A stretch of DNA of 64,000 nt from NCBI RefSeq assembly GCF_011075055.1, contig NW_025401098.1, forward strand, positions 620,001 to 684,000. Direction: 5' to 3'. Both the position numbers and the translations under genes were made by a program. Origin of the DNA: Mangifera indica (taxonomy: Eukaryota > Streptophyta > Magnoliopsida > Sapindales > Anacardiaceae). Numbering within the stretch: position 1 is the first letter of the stretch; each line of letters begins with the position of its first letter. This document shows positions 11,827 through 24,771 of this stretch, in pieces. The notes under the pieces were generated by a model. It was given only the letters and a program-made list of their open reading frames with translations, did no database searches and had not been told where the DNA came from.

Positions 11827-13102
11827 CTGTGAAAATTGCAATTTCCAGTTGTATAAAATCAAAACACTTGAGAGAAATGATATCATCAGATTATGAAGAT
11901 GTTTATCCCTTTTGATAAAACTCAAAAACTAAATAAATAATCCCACGAGAAAAACTCCAATGACATCAGCAAATCAGATTAACCATAGCCAAAATGTCAA
12001 TATTGCAAAGTAAAATTTGCAATCTCCATCAGTTACATAAAAGCATTATTTAAATTTTCTTCTGCCTTGTTTGACATATCTCCTATTAATATTCTTTAGG
12101 GATTAGATTTCAAAGTTCCAAAACAAATAAAAGGATAACGTCCCAATTTTATAGGCTCATAACTTGAATTAGCAAACCCCAGCTATCTACTTTTGCGCGT
12201 GTGTTAAACTGGCATGAAAAATATAGAAGTTGAATGCTCACGGATGAAGAAAATGCACTTAAACTGTATCTTTTAGCATTTGTTAGCTTGGTCTACTTCT
12301 TTCCTTAAATTGGCATGAAAAACCTAGTACTGTTTCCAAAAACTATTTCTACAAACTTCAATGGCAGAAATGCCCTAGCCCTACCACGTATTTCATGTAT
12401 CAGAAAAACCAACCGACAGTACAAATCCACTTATTTTTCTCTGTAACGTATCCTCACCATCAACCTTTTTGTTTTTAGAAATTTTTCTAGTTGTCTTCTC
12501 TGTATGTACAGAAGTCGAGTTTTGACTTCCCAACCTACAAAATCAGCCATATCTCAAGGTCGAACTGGCTGATCAATTCCTTGCTCACATTCATTAAATA
12601 CCAGCAAAAACAAGAGCATTTAAAACTTCCATAGAAATCTTATTAGTAAGTATTAAATAAAGATTTCCACATCATCCACTGAAGAAGCTTCCCCTTTCTC
12701 CATGTTTATGACTCAAAAAAACAAAAATACTCTTCGCTTTTTCAAATCCATTTCCAATTGACCTTAAACTTCAGCATATGGGTTCGATGATCAATCAAGT
12801 AACATAACTGGATCATCTAAGAACCAGAACAGTCACTAAAATTTTTAAAAGTTCACCAAAATACAATATAAATAACAGAAAAAGTAAAATAAACGAAAAA
12901 GGATATTTAAGAATTTAAATTTTAAAAACCCTAAAAACTAGAAGACAGATGGAAAATCAAACGAAAATCTGCGGCAGATCTGCAGTATTCCAAAAACAAA
13001 CATAAAGCTATAAAGGGAACTTCCCATTACATCATATGCGAACAATTAAAAAAAAAAAAAAAAGAAACCCAAATAGAAAACGAGGCAAATGAAGATATTT
13101 AC
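11827..13102 (-). other. Probable intron in the SINAT 5' leader
   Basis: Fifteen bases upstream of the ATG the minus strand has a good acceptor (TTTTCACAG, ending at 11827). A matching donor (GAG then GTAAATAT, GT at 13102-13101) lies 1.28 kb upstream. Leader introns are common in plant genes of this type. This region otherwise holds no feature. RNA evidence would be needed to prove the junction. Confidence 0.6.
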
Positions 13103-13200
13103 CTCGAAAATGAAATGATTTTCGATCAAAATAGCATTGTCGGATAAACCCTAACTCAGAGAGAGGAGCAACAGAAATTTGGTTTGGCGAGTGGGCAAAC
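13103..13200 (-). other. Probable first non-coding exon of SINAT
   Basis: The stretch upstream of the leader-intron donor contains CTCTCTGAGTTAGGG-type, pyrimidine-rich sequence on the minus strand, typical of plant 5' UTRs. The transcription start is not determinable and the upper limit is approximate. Confidence 0.45.
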
Positions 13201-13690
13201 ACAATTAATACCAGGTGCGCGAAAAAGGACAATAAAACGAGAATTTCAAATTAAAGCCATTGAGCTAAAATTTTTCTCGAGAAAATACAAAAGGGAAAAG
13301 TTTGGAAGTAAATGTGCGGACCCTCTGCCGTGTTCCCTCCTTTTTTTTTTTTTAAAAATAAAGGGAAATTAAAGCAGATTTCTATTTAGTATTCGTTAAG
13401 AAAAAAATGTCCTCCTTTTTCAATTTTTAAGTAAAAATGTTTTTATTTGTTAGTTTCAAGTAAAATATTTTAAAACTATCAAAACTACCTTTTATCACTT
13501 TTATACATTTATTATATCATTCAGACTCTCACTTTCATTTTCATTTTTACTTAATATTTTATATTATAAGTTCGTTTGAAAGAAAAAATTTTCATTTCTA
13601 AATTCAAATCGAAACAAATCAATTCATGAAAAAAAATATTTATACAAATCTTAACTCAAAACTTAATTTTATTTTTTAAATCAAGTTCAT
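13201..13690 (-). promoter_or_regulatory. Probable SINAT promoter region
   Basis: This is the region immediately upstream of the predicted leader exon, before the minisatellite begins. It is AT-rich with poly(T) and poly(A) runs. I could not identify a definite TATA box or cis-element, so the call rests on position alone. Confidence 0.35.
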
Positions 13691-14850
13691 GTGTTATATA
13701 AAAGGGGATTTTGATATTTAATAATATATTAAAGGTTAAAAAATGTTAGGAAAATATGTGGAGTATTTTGATAGAAAATAATGTATGAAGGTTTTAATAA
13801 ATGTTAGAAAAATATAGAGGTATTTTGATATAAGACAACATATGAGGATGTTAAATAAAATTTCAGAAAAATATAGGAATATTTCGATATTAAACAATAT
13901 AAGAAAGTTTTACATGACATGTTAAGAAAATATAAGGGCATTTGATACAAAACAACATATGAGGGTGTTAAATGAAATGTTACATAAATATAGGGGGTTA
14001 AAAAAGTTAGAAAAATATGAAGGGCATTTTGATATTAAACAATGTATGAAAGTTTTAAATTAAATGTTAAGAAAATATAAGAGCATTTCAATAAAAGATA
14101 ACATATGAGGGTGTTAAATGAAATGTTAGATAAATATAGGAGTTAAAAAAATGTTAGAAAAATATGGGGTATTTTTATATTAAACAATGTATGAAAGTTT
14201 TAAATTAAATGTTAGAAAAATATATGGATATTTTGATATAAGACAACATATGAGGGTGTTAAAAAAATGTTAGATAAATATAGACGGTTAAAAAAAATTA
14301 AAAAAATATGAGAGACATTTTGATATTAAACAGTGTATGAAGGTTTTAGATGAAATGTTAGAAAAATATAAGTGCATTTTGATACAAGACAACATATAAA
14401 ATTGTTAAATAAAATTTTAGATAAATATAAGGGGTTAAAGAAATGTTAGAAAAATATGGGGGCATTTTGATATTAAACAATGTAAAAAGATTTTAAATGA
14501 AATGTTAGAAATATATAAAAATATTTTGATAAAATATAAGAGCATTACGATACAATACAATATTTGATGATGTTAAATAAAACTTTAGATTATAATATGG
14601 GGTATTATGAAATTAGACAAAATATGAGAGTACTAAATAAAATATGCTGACAAGTATTTCGATATTATAAGAATATCAAATTCGTATATGTTATCAAAAA
14701 ATGGTGCATTTTGATATTGTATAATATATTGGAGAGTAAAATGAAGTATTAAAAAAATATAAAGGCATTTGAATATTAACCAATATATGAAATTAATATT
14801 TTGGTTTTAGATAATGTATGGGGGTATTTAATGAAATGTTGGGAAATTAG
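13690..14850. repeat. AT-rich minisatellite with higher-order structure
   Basis: A degenerate unit of about 58-60 bp (core ttagaaaaatat, then ggcattttgatat, then a-rich and tatgaaagtttt segments) repeats across about 1.1 kb. In the middle, the string atattaaac recurs at 14032, 14177, 14323 and 14470, a period of about 146 bp. This indicates a higher-order unit made of two full subunits plus a part. It lies directly before the MULE transposase remnant and may be its subterminal region. Confidence 0.8.
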
Positions 14851-14944
14851 AGGTGGCATATTGGTTAATGGTTATTATGGATTTTTTTTATAATAAATGT
14901 TTAATTTTTTGTTAAAATTTTTCATTATAGAATTAATAATTAAA

Positions 14945-17570
14945 TGACTTCTATTCATTTCCCAAGAAAATGGATTCAACGTGATGAAAACACAATGAAG
15001 TATGTTGAAAGTTTTAAAAAATCGGTTAAAATTCCCTCTGAAACAACATTTGAGGGATTTATCTAATTTTTAAGTGAACATTATGGTATTAATCCGCTCA
15101 GAAACTATATTCAACTATGTATGAAACTAAAAAAATTTGAGTTCGACTACCTTGTAAAGATAAAAAATGATGAAAATGTGTGAGGCCTTATTGGCATGTT
15201 TTAATACTTCAAGGAATGTATTCATATTTTTGTTACATGTATCGCAATCGAAGGAGAAGAAGAAAACCAACAACAAAAAATTCGGGGCAACAATGATAGT
15301 GAAGTAAAAAATGAATCTGCTGGAGAAGACTTGATTGATTTTTATAATAATGCATTCTATATTGTTGTTGAATGGGTTTGTGAAGAATAAAAAAGGGTTT
15401 TAGATTGAGATAACTTCAAAAGGAACAAGATGAGTGATATTCCTCTTGTGAGGCAAACTTTGGGGATATATCACCTGTTAACTATGATTAAATAGTCTTC
15501 AACTTGAAAATCCTATAATGAGTGGCGAGAATTATTCAGGAGTATTTTGATAATGTCCCCACTTATTCGTGTAAGTGGCTATCCGATTTTCCTCCATAGT
15601 CTTCAACATTATTAAGTGGTACAGGATCGATCTAAGAAAGGAATATTGTAAAAATTGGTGACATTATTAATAACAAAAAACACTTGAAAGATGTTGTGGA
15701 CTAATTTGCCCTAGAGAAAGGATTTCAATACAAAATGCTTAACTCTAACACAAGGTGATGGAAGATTTAGTGTTATAATGAGAAATACAAATGGTTTTTA
15801 TCAGGAAAAAGAGTCAACCCCAATCAAGTCTTCCAAATCCATAAAATGAATCTTAGTTGATTAGATAATGCCACATTACAGACAAGTTGTGGCTCCGGCC
15901 TTAGGTCAATTAATTGATCGTATTTATCAGCTTAAAGAGGTCATTATCAACATCACTGACAGGTATAAAATTGACATTTCATATTCATGAGCTTAGCGGG
16001 CAAGAAATTGGGCATTAAATTCATTAAGGGGCTCACCAAAGAATCATTTATGCGCTTACCTAATTATTACTATAATTTAGAGTGTGCTAATTCAAGAATT
16101 GTGCAGCTATAGAAACAGACGTGCGTATTGCTTTGAGTAATTTTTCATGGCATTGGGATGTTTCGTCTGTACATTTAAACAATATCTTCGACTTGTTATT
16201 TGTGTTGATGTTATGTTCCTTAAAGGTTGATATATGAGACATTTATTTCTTGTGATAGCCCTCGATAGTAATAACCGAATCCACCTAATTGCTTTCGATG
16301 TTGGTAAAAAGGAAGATCTGAAAAGAGGTGTTGGTTTCTGAAAAAGTTTAAAGAATGTGTCAATGAAATACTAGAGTTGACAATAATATCAAATCAACAT
16401 CATGTTATATACTGTACAATGTCTGAAATCTTTTCAAATCTACACCATAGGTGTTATTGCTATAACTTTCTTTGTAACATGCGACCAAAGTACAAACTCA
16501 ACTCACAAGTAACATGTTTATACATTTATAAAATTTTTATACCTATTATTAAAAACAAGGTGCTCATATTATTTATAAACTCGCAAGTTATGTGTTTATA
16601 CTAGAAAGGTACAAAGTCATATATAGAGGTAGATTTTGAGTCTACGATGAAATCTGTTGATGTGATACATCTTTAAGTCGAGGCTTACTTATGTGAGGTG
16701 GGGTTTTACCAATAGAGTGGGGCACATTTTCTAAGGCACCGGTATAACATAATGATAACTAATATTACAGAGTCATTTAATACTCTCGTCAGACACACAC
16801 AAGGTTTGCCTATCACAATACTCATTGAGTTTATTCAGGGCATAATGCAATAATGGTTTTATGAGAAGAGAAATCATGCAAGTACATATGGAGTTAATAC
16901 TAATTATCTATTTGAGTATGATTTTTTACCCATATGATTGTTTATTAACAAATGTGTTGATGCTTTTTCAAATTGCATATGAATGCCCCCACTATGTTAC
17001 AACATGGATAAAAGAGAAGTTTGACCCCTATGTGTTGAAGGTTGCATGCTTGGAGGTTCGTCCAATTACAAATGTTCAGTATCAAGTTATAAGTAGCAGT
17101 GGATACAAGGGCATTATGGGCTTTCATGAAATAGCTCATTCGTTTAAGAATTTTTAGCTTTCATGTATTTCATTCAAGCATATTGTTATTATTGCAACAC
17201 ATATAGGGCTCACAAATGTGTATGCATAGGTTTTTCTTTTCTTCACCACCTTTTACTACCATGCATTATATACAAAACCTATCAATCCACTAGGAACAAA
17301 TCAGAATGGTTACCTACCCCGAAGAAAGAGTTATCTTATCCCTCATTCTTGATCGTTGTTGATCAAGTCACCCTTTAAACAAAAATCGATGTCCTTCACA
17401 GGGTGAGATCATTACACCCAAGGTTTGTAGTTGTTGTAATCAACTAGGGCATGCTTGAACACAATGCAAAAGCCTAGCATTGGTTCCAAGCTTTGTCCCA
17501 TCAAGCTCATCTAGAAGAGATAAAAGAAAGATATCTTCACAACATTCCTTTTAGTTTGATTAATTTATGA
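14945..17570 (+). pseudogene. MuDR-type (MULE) transposase remnant
   Basis: Read across stops and frame changes, this has the order of a plant Mutator-like transposase. An N-terminal region starts at 14945. A DDE-type core near 16190-16300 contains the family pattern ICVDVMFLKG followed by LVIALDSNN. A segment at 16861-17157 has the pattern before the SWIM finger. A CCHC zinc knuckle at 17426-17467 is interrupted by a TGA. The transposase would cut and rejoin element ends in the nucleus. Numerous stops show it is dead. The neighbouring DUF1985/Ulp1 remnant in convergent orientation fits one large captured-protease MULE, later split by a hAT insertion. Confidence 0.7.
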
Positions 17571-17659
17571 TTTATGTATTTGTTAAAATGATATGTAATT
17601 GATGTACTTTGATTAATGTTCCATTTAAGTACTTATTCATATGTGATGTAATTTATTTA

Positions 17660-17813
17660 GTATAAATAATGTTTTACTTATATAGCTGTTAGAATGAACA
17701 TTATTTATGTAATTGTTGGAATGAACATTTTTTAGTTTGATAATGTATGATTTACTTATGTTGTTGTTGGAATGAACATTATTTAGTTTGATTAATGTAT
17801 GATTTGCTTATGT
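17660..17813. repeat. Short tandem repeat split by the hAT insertion
   Basis: Units with gttggaatgaacatt followed by agtttgat, aatgtatgattt and cttatgt recur about three to four times just downstream of the MULE transposase. A related unit (gttggaataaacatt) resumes at about 20980, after the hAT element, showing that the transposon landed inside the array. Confidence 0.7.
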
Positions 17814-20800
17814 TAGACCTGGCCACAGGCCTGTTTGCCCTGTGAACCGAACCGAAACTGGCCTAGATAAAATTGAAACTGGAACCGGTAGAATTGAAAC
17901 TGGACTGAATCAGAACCGAAACCGGATTTTGACAATTCAATTCCAGTTTATCTAATTTTAAATCGTAAAATCGTTGGTTCACATCCGGTTTATAAATTGA
18001 CAGTTAAATCGGCAGTTTACATCTTCTGAACCTGTAATTTTTATTTTTTTGAATTTTTTAAATTAAAAAAAAAAAGAACCAACGGTTCCCTACAAACCTG
18101 CATATTTCAAAATTTTTGCAGGGGACCAACATATTGCAGAATTTTTGTAGGGGACTACAAAAATTCTAAACTTCGTTTCACCCCTCTTTTTAAATTTTTT
18201 TTTTTAATTTTCCCTATATATATTCATTCAATGTCTCAACTCTCCCATTAAATCCTTCAAACTCTCTCATTTACTCTCATTCTCATTCTTTCAATTTTTA
18301 ATACTCTCTCAATTTTTCAATCAAATTCTCTCAAATTTAATTAAATTTTTTCTTTATTTTTTATTATTTTCAATTTCAATTTCTATTATACAATTCATAA
18401 TTAATTATAAAATTTATTCCTATAATTAGTTTTATTTATTATTATCTTTCATAATTAGTGATATAATTAAATTTATTTATTATAAAAAAAAGCAAGTAGT
18501 GGAAATTTTTCTAATAATAGGATATTTGATCAATATTTACATATAACAAATGTGAATGAAAATCAATTTATAGACGATTTTTCAACACAAGAAAGTGAAA
18601 CCCACTATGTGGACGTGGAGTAGCAACAAAAATATCAACAGCAAGTGGAGATGGAACAACACTCCCAAAAAATTTCTATCTCTAATATTTTCAAAATTCA
18701 TTTCAAGAAAATACAAAAAGAAGATGGTAATTTTGAAGTTGTTTGCAATTTTTGTAAGCAAATTTATAAATTCAAACAAGCAAATGGATACGAGACGTTT
18801 AAAAGACACTTGGAGTCGAAGCATCTAGAAAAAATGGGGCAAAGTCGAGGCCAAACATAAATAACCGGGTATGGTTCTATATATAAATTTTTATTTATTT
18901 ATAATGATAATAAAAGTAAGGAAGCATTTGCAAAAATGATAGCAATAGATCATTTAACATTTAGTTTTGGTGAAAATTTAGGTTTTAATATTTTTTCTAA
19001 AACTCCATTAAATCTTGCACATAAAACTATTTTAAGAAACACATTAAAAAGAATATTATTTAGTTTATATAAACAACAAAAAAGGGAATTAATTTAATTT
19101 TTTACAAATTTTGATTGACGTGTATCTATATATAGTGATATTTGGAGTGACCATTGGCAAGTTCACTCTTATATGTGTATAATTTGTCATTGGATAGATG
19201 ATCATTTTCAATTATAAAAAAGAATTTTAACATTTAGGGTGTTTGATGATCGACATACGGCTGATAATATTTATAGAATAATTAAAGGAATATTAGAAGA
19301 ATATAAATTAGTTTATAAAATTTTATCAATTTCATTTGATAATGCATGTTCAAATACGACCTCAATAACTGATTTAATTAAAATTTACAAACCCAATTTA
19401 AGGGGTAGATTTTTTTATATTAGATGTGCATGTCATGTATTAAATTTATGTGTACAAGATGGTTTAAATTATCTTAATAATTATATTAGTCTAATAAAAA
19501 CAATAATTTCATTTTTATGGACACATTCCCAAACTATGAAAGAATTGGGTAAATTTTGTAAACAATATAATAGAAGACCAAAAAGATTTCCTTAAGATGT
19601 GCCGACTTGTTGGAATTCAACATATGAATTACTCAACAAGTCTTTTAATTATAAAGATTTATTGTGTTAATTTATTTTACAAAATGTGTCACAAGTTACA
19701 TTATATCCCCAATATTGGGATATTTGTAAAACAATTTTAAATATATTAAAAAATTTTAATAATGCAATTTATACTTTAAGTGGGGTTTATTATCCCACTT
19801 CTCATTTGTTTTTAAGTGAAGCCGTTAATATTATTGGGGCTTTATAGGAAGCCGAACAAGATGTTATTCTTGAAGAAGCTATTATTTTAATGAAAAAAAT
19901 GGTTAACTTACTATAAAACAATTCCAGAAATTTTTCTTGTTACTTGCTTTTTTGATCCTAGATTTAAATTAGATAGTGTTACAGATTATTTGACATTATA
20001 TTATGAATGTTTGCAATTAGATTGTGAGGATGAAGTTAATATTCCATTAACTATAACTAACATTATGAATTTAATTAAAGAAATTTATGCTAAATATTCA
20101 TTAATTTATGGTAACCAAGGTGGTTCTTCTTCCTCTCTACCACCTATTGCCCCATCATTAACCCAAAATATGAGTTATGGTGATCATATTATGATGCAAA
20201 GGGGCAAAAGACCAAAAGAAACATTAGACTCCACCTCGTACCTTAATATTTATTTAACTACTATTTTTTAGTTTAGTGACAGCAGTATAGGTAAAGATTT
20301 TCCATTTCTAGAATAGTGGAGTCAACATGCATCAACCTTTCCAATATTAGTAGTTATTACTAAACAAGTCCTGACAGCACCAGTATCAACTATTGCAGTA
20401 TAACAAACTTTTAGTCAATAGGGTAATATATTAGATGAGAGGCGATCAAGTTTGGCTCCAGAATCTATTGAAGCCCAAGTATGCATGGACGATTATGCAA
20501 GAGTCGAATTACCCCAACAAAATATAAAAGTGGACTTCAATGAAAAATCGCTTGATTTAACTACGGATAGTTCGATGATGATAAATAATAGTCAAGATAG
20601 CGGAGGTGAATGATAAGGTAAGGGGGTACTGCTGGCTATCGGATACGCAAAGGTAAGAGAACTACGTAGGCTTTGATTCTTCTAAACCCTAAAAAGATAC
20701 GTATGAAGCTTAATTGAAAATTTTAGTCCAAGCCTTTCTTTTAATTTTCAATTATTATAATTAATAAATTAAAAATTAAATCAGGGTCGTGTATTAGAAT

Positions 20801-20968
20801 TGATGGTCCAATGTCAGTTTCGAACTGGAGTCATGAACTGGAATCATTAGTTCTGAATCGGTTACAAACCGTTTTATTACGGTTTTGGTTTAAGGTTCTT
20901 ATTTTTTTGAACCGTAAATTGACAGTTTCGAATCGAAACCATCGGTTCATGAACCGTGGCCAAGTCTA
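17814..20968 (+). mobile_element. hAT transposon (element B)
   Basis: The ends are inverted repeats: TAGACCTGGCCAC on the left and TAGACTTGGCCAC on the complement of the right. The flanks gcttatgt (17806-17813) and gcctatat (20969-20976) match at 6 of 8 positions, consistent with an aged 8-bp target duplication. Subterminal regions are rich in gaaccg/cggttc motifs. Between them lies a full-length but broken hAT transposase on the plus strand. At about 3.15 kb the size fits an autonomous element that has decayed. Confidence 0.85.
18600..20545 (+). pseudogene. hAT transposase pseudogene (BED finger to hATC domain)
   Basis: A BED zinc finger is clear in the frame at 18645-18860, with ligands C34, C37, H55 and H60 (CX2C, HX4H). 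Central transposase segments follow, including a TAG-free stretch at 19239-19595 with the patterns SFDNACSN and IRCACHVLNLCVQDGL. The C-terminal hATC dimerisation region is recognisable at about 20290-20530 (LAPESIEAQVCMDDYAR). Stops and frameshifts lie between these blocks. The protein would bind the TIRs and catalyse cut-and-paste transposition. Catalytic residues cannot be fully checked because of the breaks. Confidence 0.8.
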
Positions 20969-20976
20969 GCCTATAT

Positions 20977-21185
20977 AATTGTTGGAATAAACATTATATC
21001 AGTATTATTTATGTTCCAAACATGTGTTCATATTATTTTAGTTCAGATTTATACTTTATTGGGTAAATTGCAATAAAATTGAAAAAATAGAAAAAAAATT
21101 GAAGTCAAATACATAACCAATAAACCATCATAAATAAATATATACATAATAACTCAGAAATTATATAAATAAATAATGGTAAATA
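20977..21185. other. Gap between hAT element B and the Ulp1 remnant
   Basis: The first part continues the short tandem repeat interrupted by the hAT insertion. The rest is AT-rich, with no gene seen. Confidence 0.5.
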
Positions 21186-21189
21186 CAAA

Positions 21190-24100
21190 TCTACATTTGT
21201 GATCTACTCGATGCAGTGGAAATATAACTATGAGGCCAAATGCGATGCATTGAGGTGGACAACTCGCAAGGGAAATCTAGGCTCTATGAAAGTTCCAAAC
21301 ACTTTATGAAGCATAACATTAAAATACCGCAGTCACTGGAACTCTCGACCTAGTAGGGAACACCCTCCGCTTAACACAATACCAAGTGATCCACTCGTGT
21401 TGTACGTCTAGTGGTAACCTAAAAACTTGTTGTCTCTAATAATATCGAGATAAATGTAGTCTAGGGTCACATCTACCATGCGAGCCTATCATGTCTACAT
21501 GTGTAAGCTGTCTCAGAGTCATATACGATGATCGATCAATCTTAAAAATCAAGAACTCATCCGATGACCTAATAGGTGCAATAGAAGTTTATAAGGATGA
21601 ACACCTATAAACACTAAGAAATTATAATGGATAAACGTGTTGTATATAAGTTAATTCAAAGTAAATTATAATGGAAACACGCATATATAATACCCTATTG
21701 ACTTCCCTCTATGGTTGTAAAACAAATCGACGGTGTAATCTACCTCCATCATCTCCGTGAATAGTTTAACCACTCATACTCATCTGGTAGCATGATATTT
21801 CAACTATCATATTCCATCCCGATATGTCCCATGAAGAAGGTATGGGTCATGATCCAATTCTATGGAACGATGGTCTACTGCTTATGTCAATGTCAACGTA
21901 ATAGTGTCAAGAAAAAATCTACATGCTGAAATGGATATAGAACATAAATTGGATTATTTTTTTATGAATATATAAAACATTTAATCAAATTTAATGGAAA
22001 ACACTTACATCATCGGTTAGCCATTTGCGTAACTTGACAATTGTGTGCCAAAAAGTGGCTTTAGACTGTGCTCTTATGCAATAAACCTCATGGTTGTCAA
22101 AGGCCATAACTCCAATGTACCACATGAGAAAAGATTCCTCACGCTTTGTGGCAGAGGATGGAATGGATTGAATTTGTTGTTTTGCCCTTGATTTGATTAG
22201 ATTTGTATACAGAGTGCAAATAAGTGAACCTTTTCGGATCACCCTACCATGAGCAGTCTACACCATCTGAAAAATAATATAAAATTGTTATTTCAATATT
22301 TCATCTTAATTAACAAATACAATAAAATCAATTAATGTTACTTTATCAATGCATGATAAAGGAGGTCTGGTGAGAGAATTCTCCATTATTGTCAAGTCAA
22401 CCATCTATAACCCCAAGATGGACTGAAGAAGTAATTTATTATTATCAGTGATAAATATATCTTAAAATATACAAATTATAATAGATATACCTCATTCTGT
22501 TGTCCTTATGAAATAACCTCCAGTAACTCATTCTCTCGTGAACTAATTTCAGTGACCCTTTTACTTAAGTTGGGGATCTCAGTAATTAACTACAATCGTT
22601 CATCCTAAAAAGAAGGAAAAATAATTTAAATATACATAATAATATTAATAACAAATGGATAACAAACTGATCAATGAAATTTCATAAAAATTATGTTACC
22701 TCCACAATTAAGGAAGGTATACGTGGAGAACTTTCAATCAATACCCTCTCATGGCCAATACCTTGTACGAATATATAAAACAAAATGATCAATAACATTT
22801 CATAATAAATATAGTAACAATAATAAATGACAAACCTTAGGTGGATGATGTGATGCAATCAAAGGACCAACAAGTGAAGGCCTTATAACATCGTCGTGAG
22901 TACCCTACATAAAGTTAATCTACATGTTAGATAAATGGGTAAATACAATTTATAGAAAGAATAAAAAAGATGTGGCTTTCACACTTAATCAATTGTATCT
23001 AGTTGTGTACGCGTGACAATACCTTTCAAATGACTCATATGATCTTCTAATTGAGACATCTGAGAAGACATTTGCTCTCACATGATAGACATTTGGTCCT
23101 ACAAATAAAAAACCTCACCTAATATCATATTGCCCCAGCAGGCTAATACAACATCTAAGAGGGATAGAATAGGTGATACAATCGATAGACACTCGTGTGT
23201 ATGGTTCTCAGTAGCAAGGTCTTGAACTCCATGAAATGTGTGGTCTCAGTGGTTGGGGTTTCAGCAACAGGACATGTAGTATGCTCTATAATAAGGGCCT
23301 GAACATCGTCAGGTGTCTTAAGACTAGGGGTCTGTATGTTAATAGGTGGTATAGTAAGAGATGCTCCATCTTCTATCGAGAAGGATGAGGAGGACAGGTA
23401 ATCTAACATACTAGTGTATATAACAATGTTAACATACCATGGTGTAACTTCCTTAATTGCTGACAATTAGAGCGAGAAAGTAACATCATCCTATTCATTC
23501 ATATATATAATTAAACTTATTTGTATTAATCAATAAATCAATTAACAATTACATATCTTATCACCTATGAATATAATTCTCATATGACTCTAACCATGAA
23601 CATCTCATGTATGCCACCTAAATATCCGTGGAGACGCATCAACAACAACTAAGTCCACCTATTTACACAGGGTGTTGATCGTCACATAAATCCAATGCTG
23701 CAAAAACATTAATGGTTAAATTCAATTAATAATTTCTTTTCCTTGTTAATCAATATATATAATCAACAAATATACACTTACCTAGAATGCAAACGAGAAT
23801 CTGTACATGTTATATTTAAGCATGTCTAGCATTTAGCTAGAACAGATCCTATCACTCGCTTGGGACATCGAATCGAACATTATCTCCTACATCAAAACAC
23901 CTCACAGGTAGGAATCAAAATTGTCTAAGTGATCGACCAACTGACAATATTTTGTAGATACTTTCTTTCATCGATTATTCCCTAATAACACCATATGCAG
24001 ACAATAAAACAGGGCTATTTTGACAACAATGATATGATTATCCCCTCATGGCCTAGTTAAGAAAATGCGCTCTAAATCATGATACTATACTTTCTAACAT

Positions 24101-24440
24101 TCCCAAAAATAGGTTTTCAAAATCCTATCTCTGGATCTACATGGAATATATGACGAAAGAGCAATGATATAATTGAATGGTAAACCGGTAATCAGTGCAA
24201 ACTCGAATGGGCTAAATCTCACATCAACCCCATTAATACTAAACCAAAACTCATCTTTGCCTAAACCTCGATATAATTATCGTAGTAGAAATAAGTGCAC
24301 TAACACGTCACTAAACCTAATATCTGGTAATCGAAGAAAATGCCTAAAACATGTCCTCTCAAACAACCACAATTGCTCCAATGTCAATGTAGATTTAATT
24401 TTTGATATTGTAGTTCGTAGGACATGACGTGTAACCTTTG
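21190..24440 (-). pseudogene. DUF1985-Ulp1 (C48 protease) remnant of a MULE
   Basis: On the minus strand, the segment from 24440 to about 23780 has the pattern of plant DUF1985, including FRHFLRLPDIRFSDVL, LGKDEFWFSINGVDVRFS and EFALITGLPF. A poorly conserved linker follows, with an open stretch at 23466-23155. At 22242-21991 is a region like the entry to the Ulp1 domain (KWLTDD). At 21334-21326 lies the SDCG motif with the catalytic cysteine, followed by a helix pattern. Ulp1-family enzymes cleave SUMO or related tags. In plants DUF1985 plus Ulp1 is typical of genes carried by Kaonashi-type MULEs. Stops and splits make this a pseudogene as read, although some breaks may be introns. Confidence 0.65.
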
Positions 24441-24559
24441 CTCGAAAATGTCATGCCTCATTTGAGATTCTTAATTCATTATCGTCACGTTTTTTTTATG
24501 AGAAATATCCTGTAAAGAAAAATAAAGTTCATAAGAATTTCATAAAAACATATATAAAA

Positions 24560-24771
24560 TTAAAGACAAAAAATATGACTATAAATTCAAAAATTACACG
24601 TTTAAATACCCTAAAATGATAAAAACTAAAAAATCGATCTGAAATTCAAAAACTATACATTAAAATACCCTAGAATGATAAAAACCAAAAAATTGATCTA
24701 AAATTCAAAAATTACATCTCGAAATACCCTAGAATTGAAAAAAAATTAAAAAACTGAACTAACGTTTAGAA
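24560..24771. repeat. Minisatellite, left part
   Basis: Units of about 60 bp with the pattern aaaattaca, then aaataccctagaatga, then aaaaac and aaaaatcgatc, begin here. The array is interrupted by the foldback element at 24772-25611 and resumes beyond it. Confidence 0.75.
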
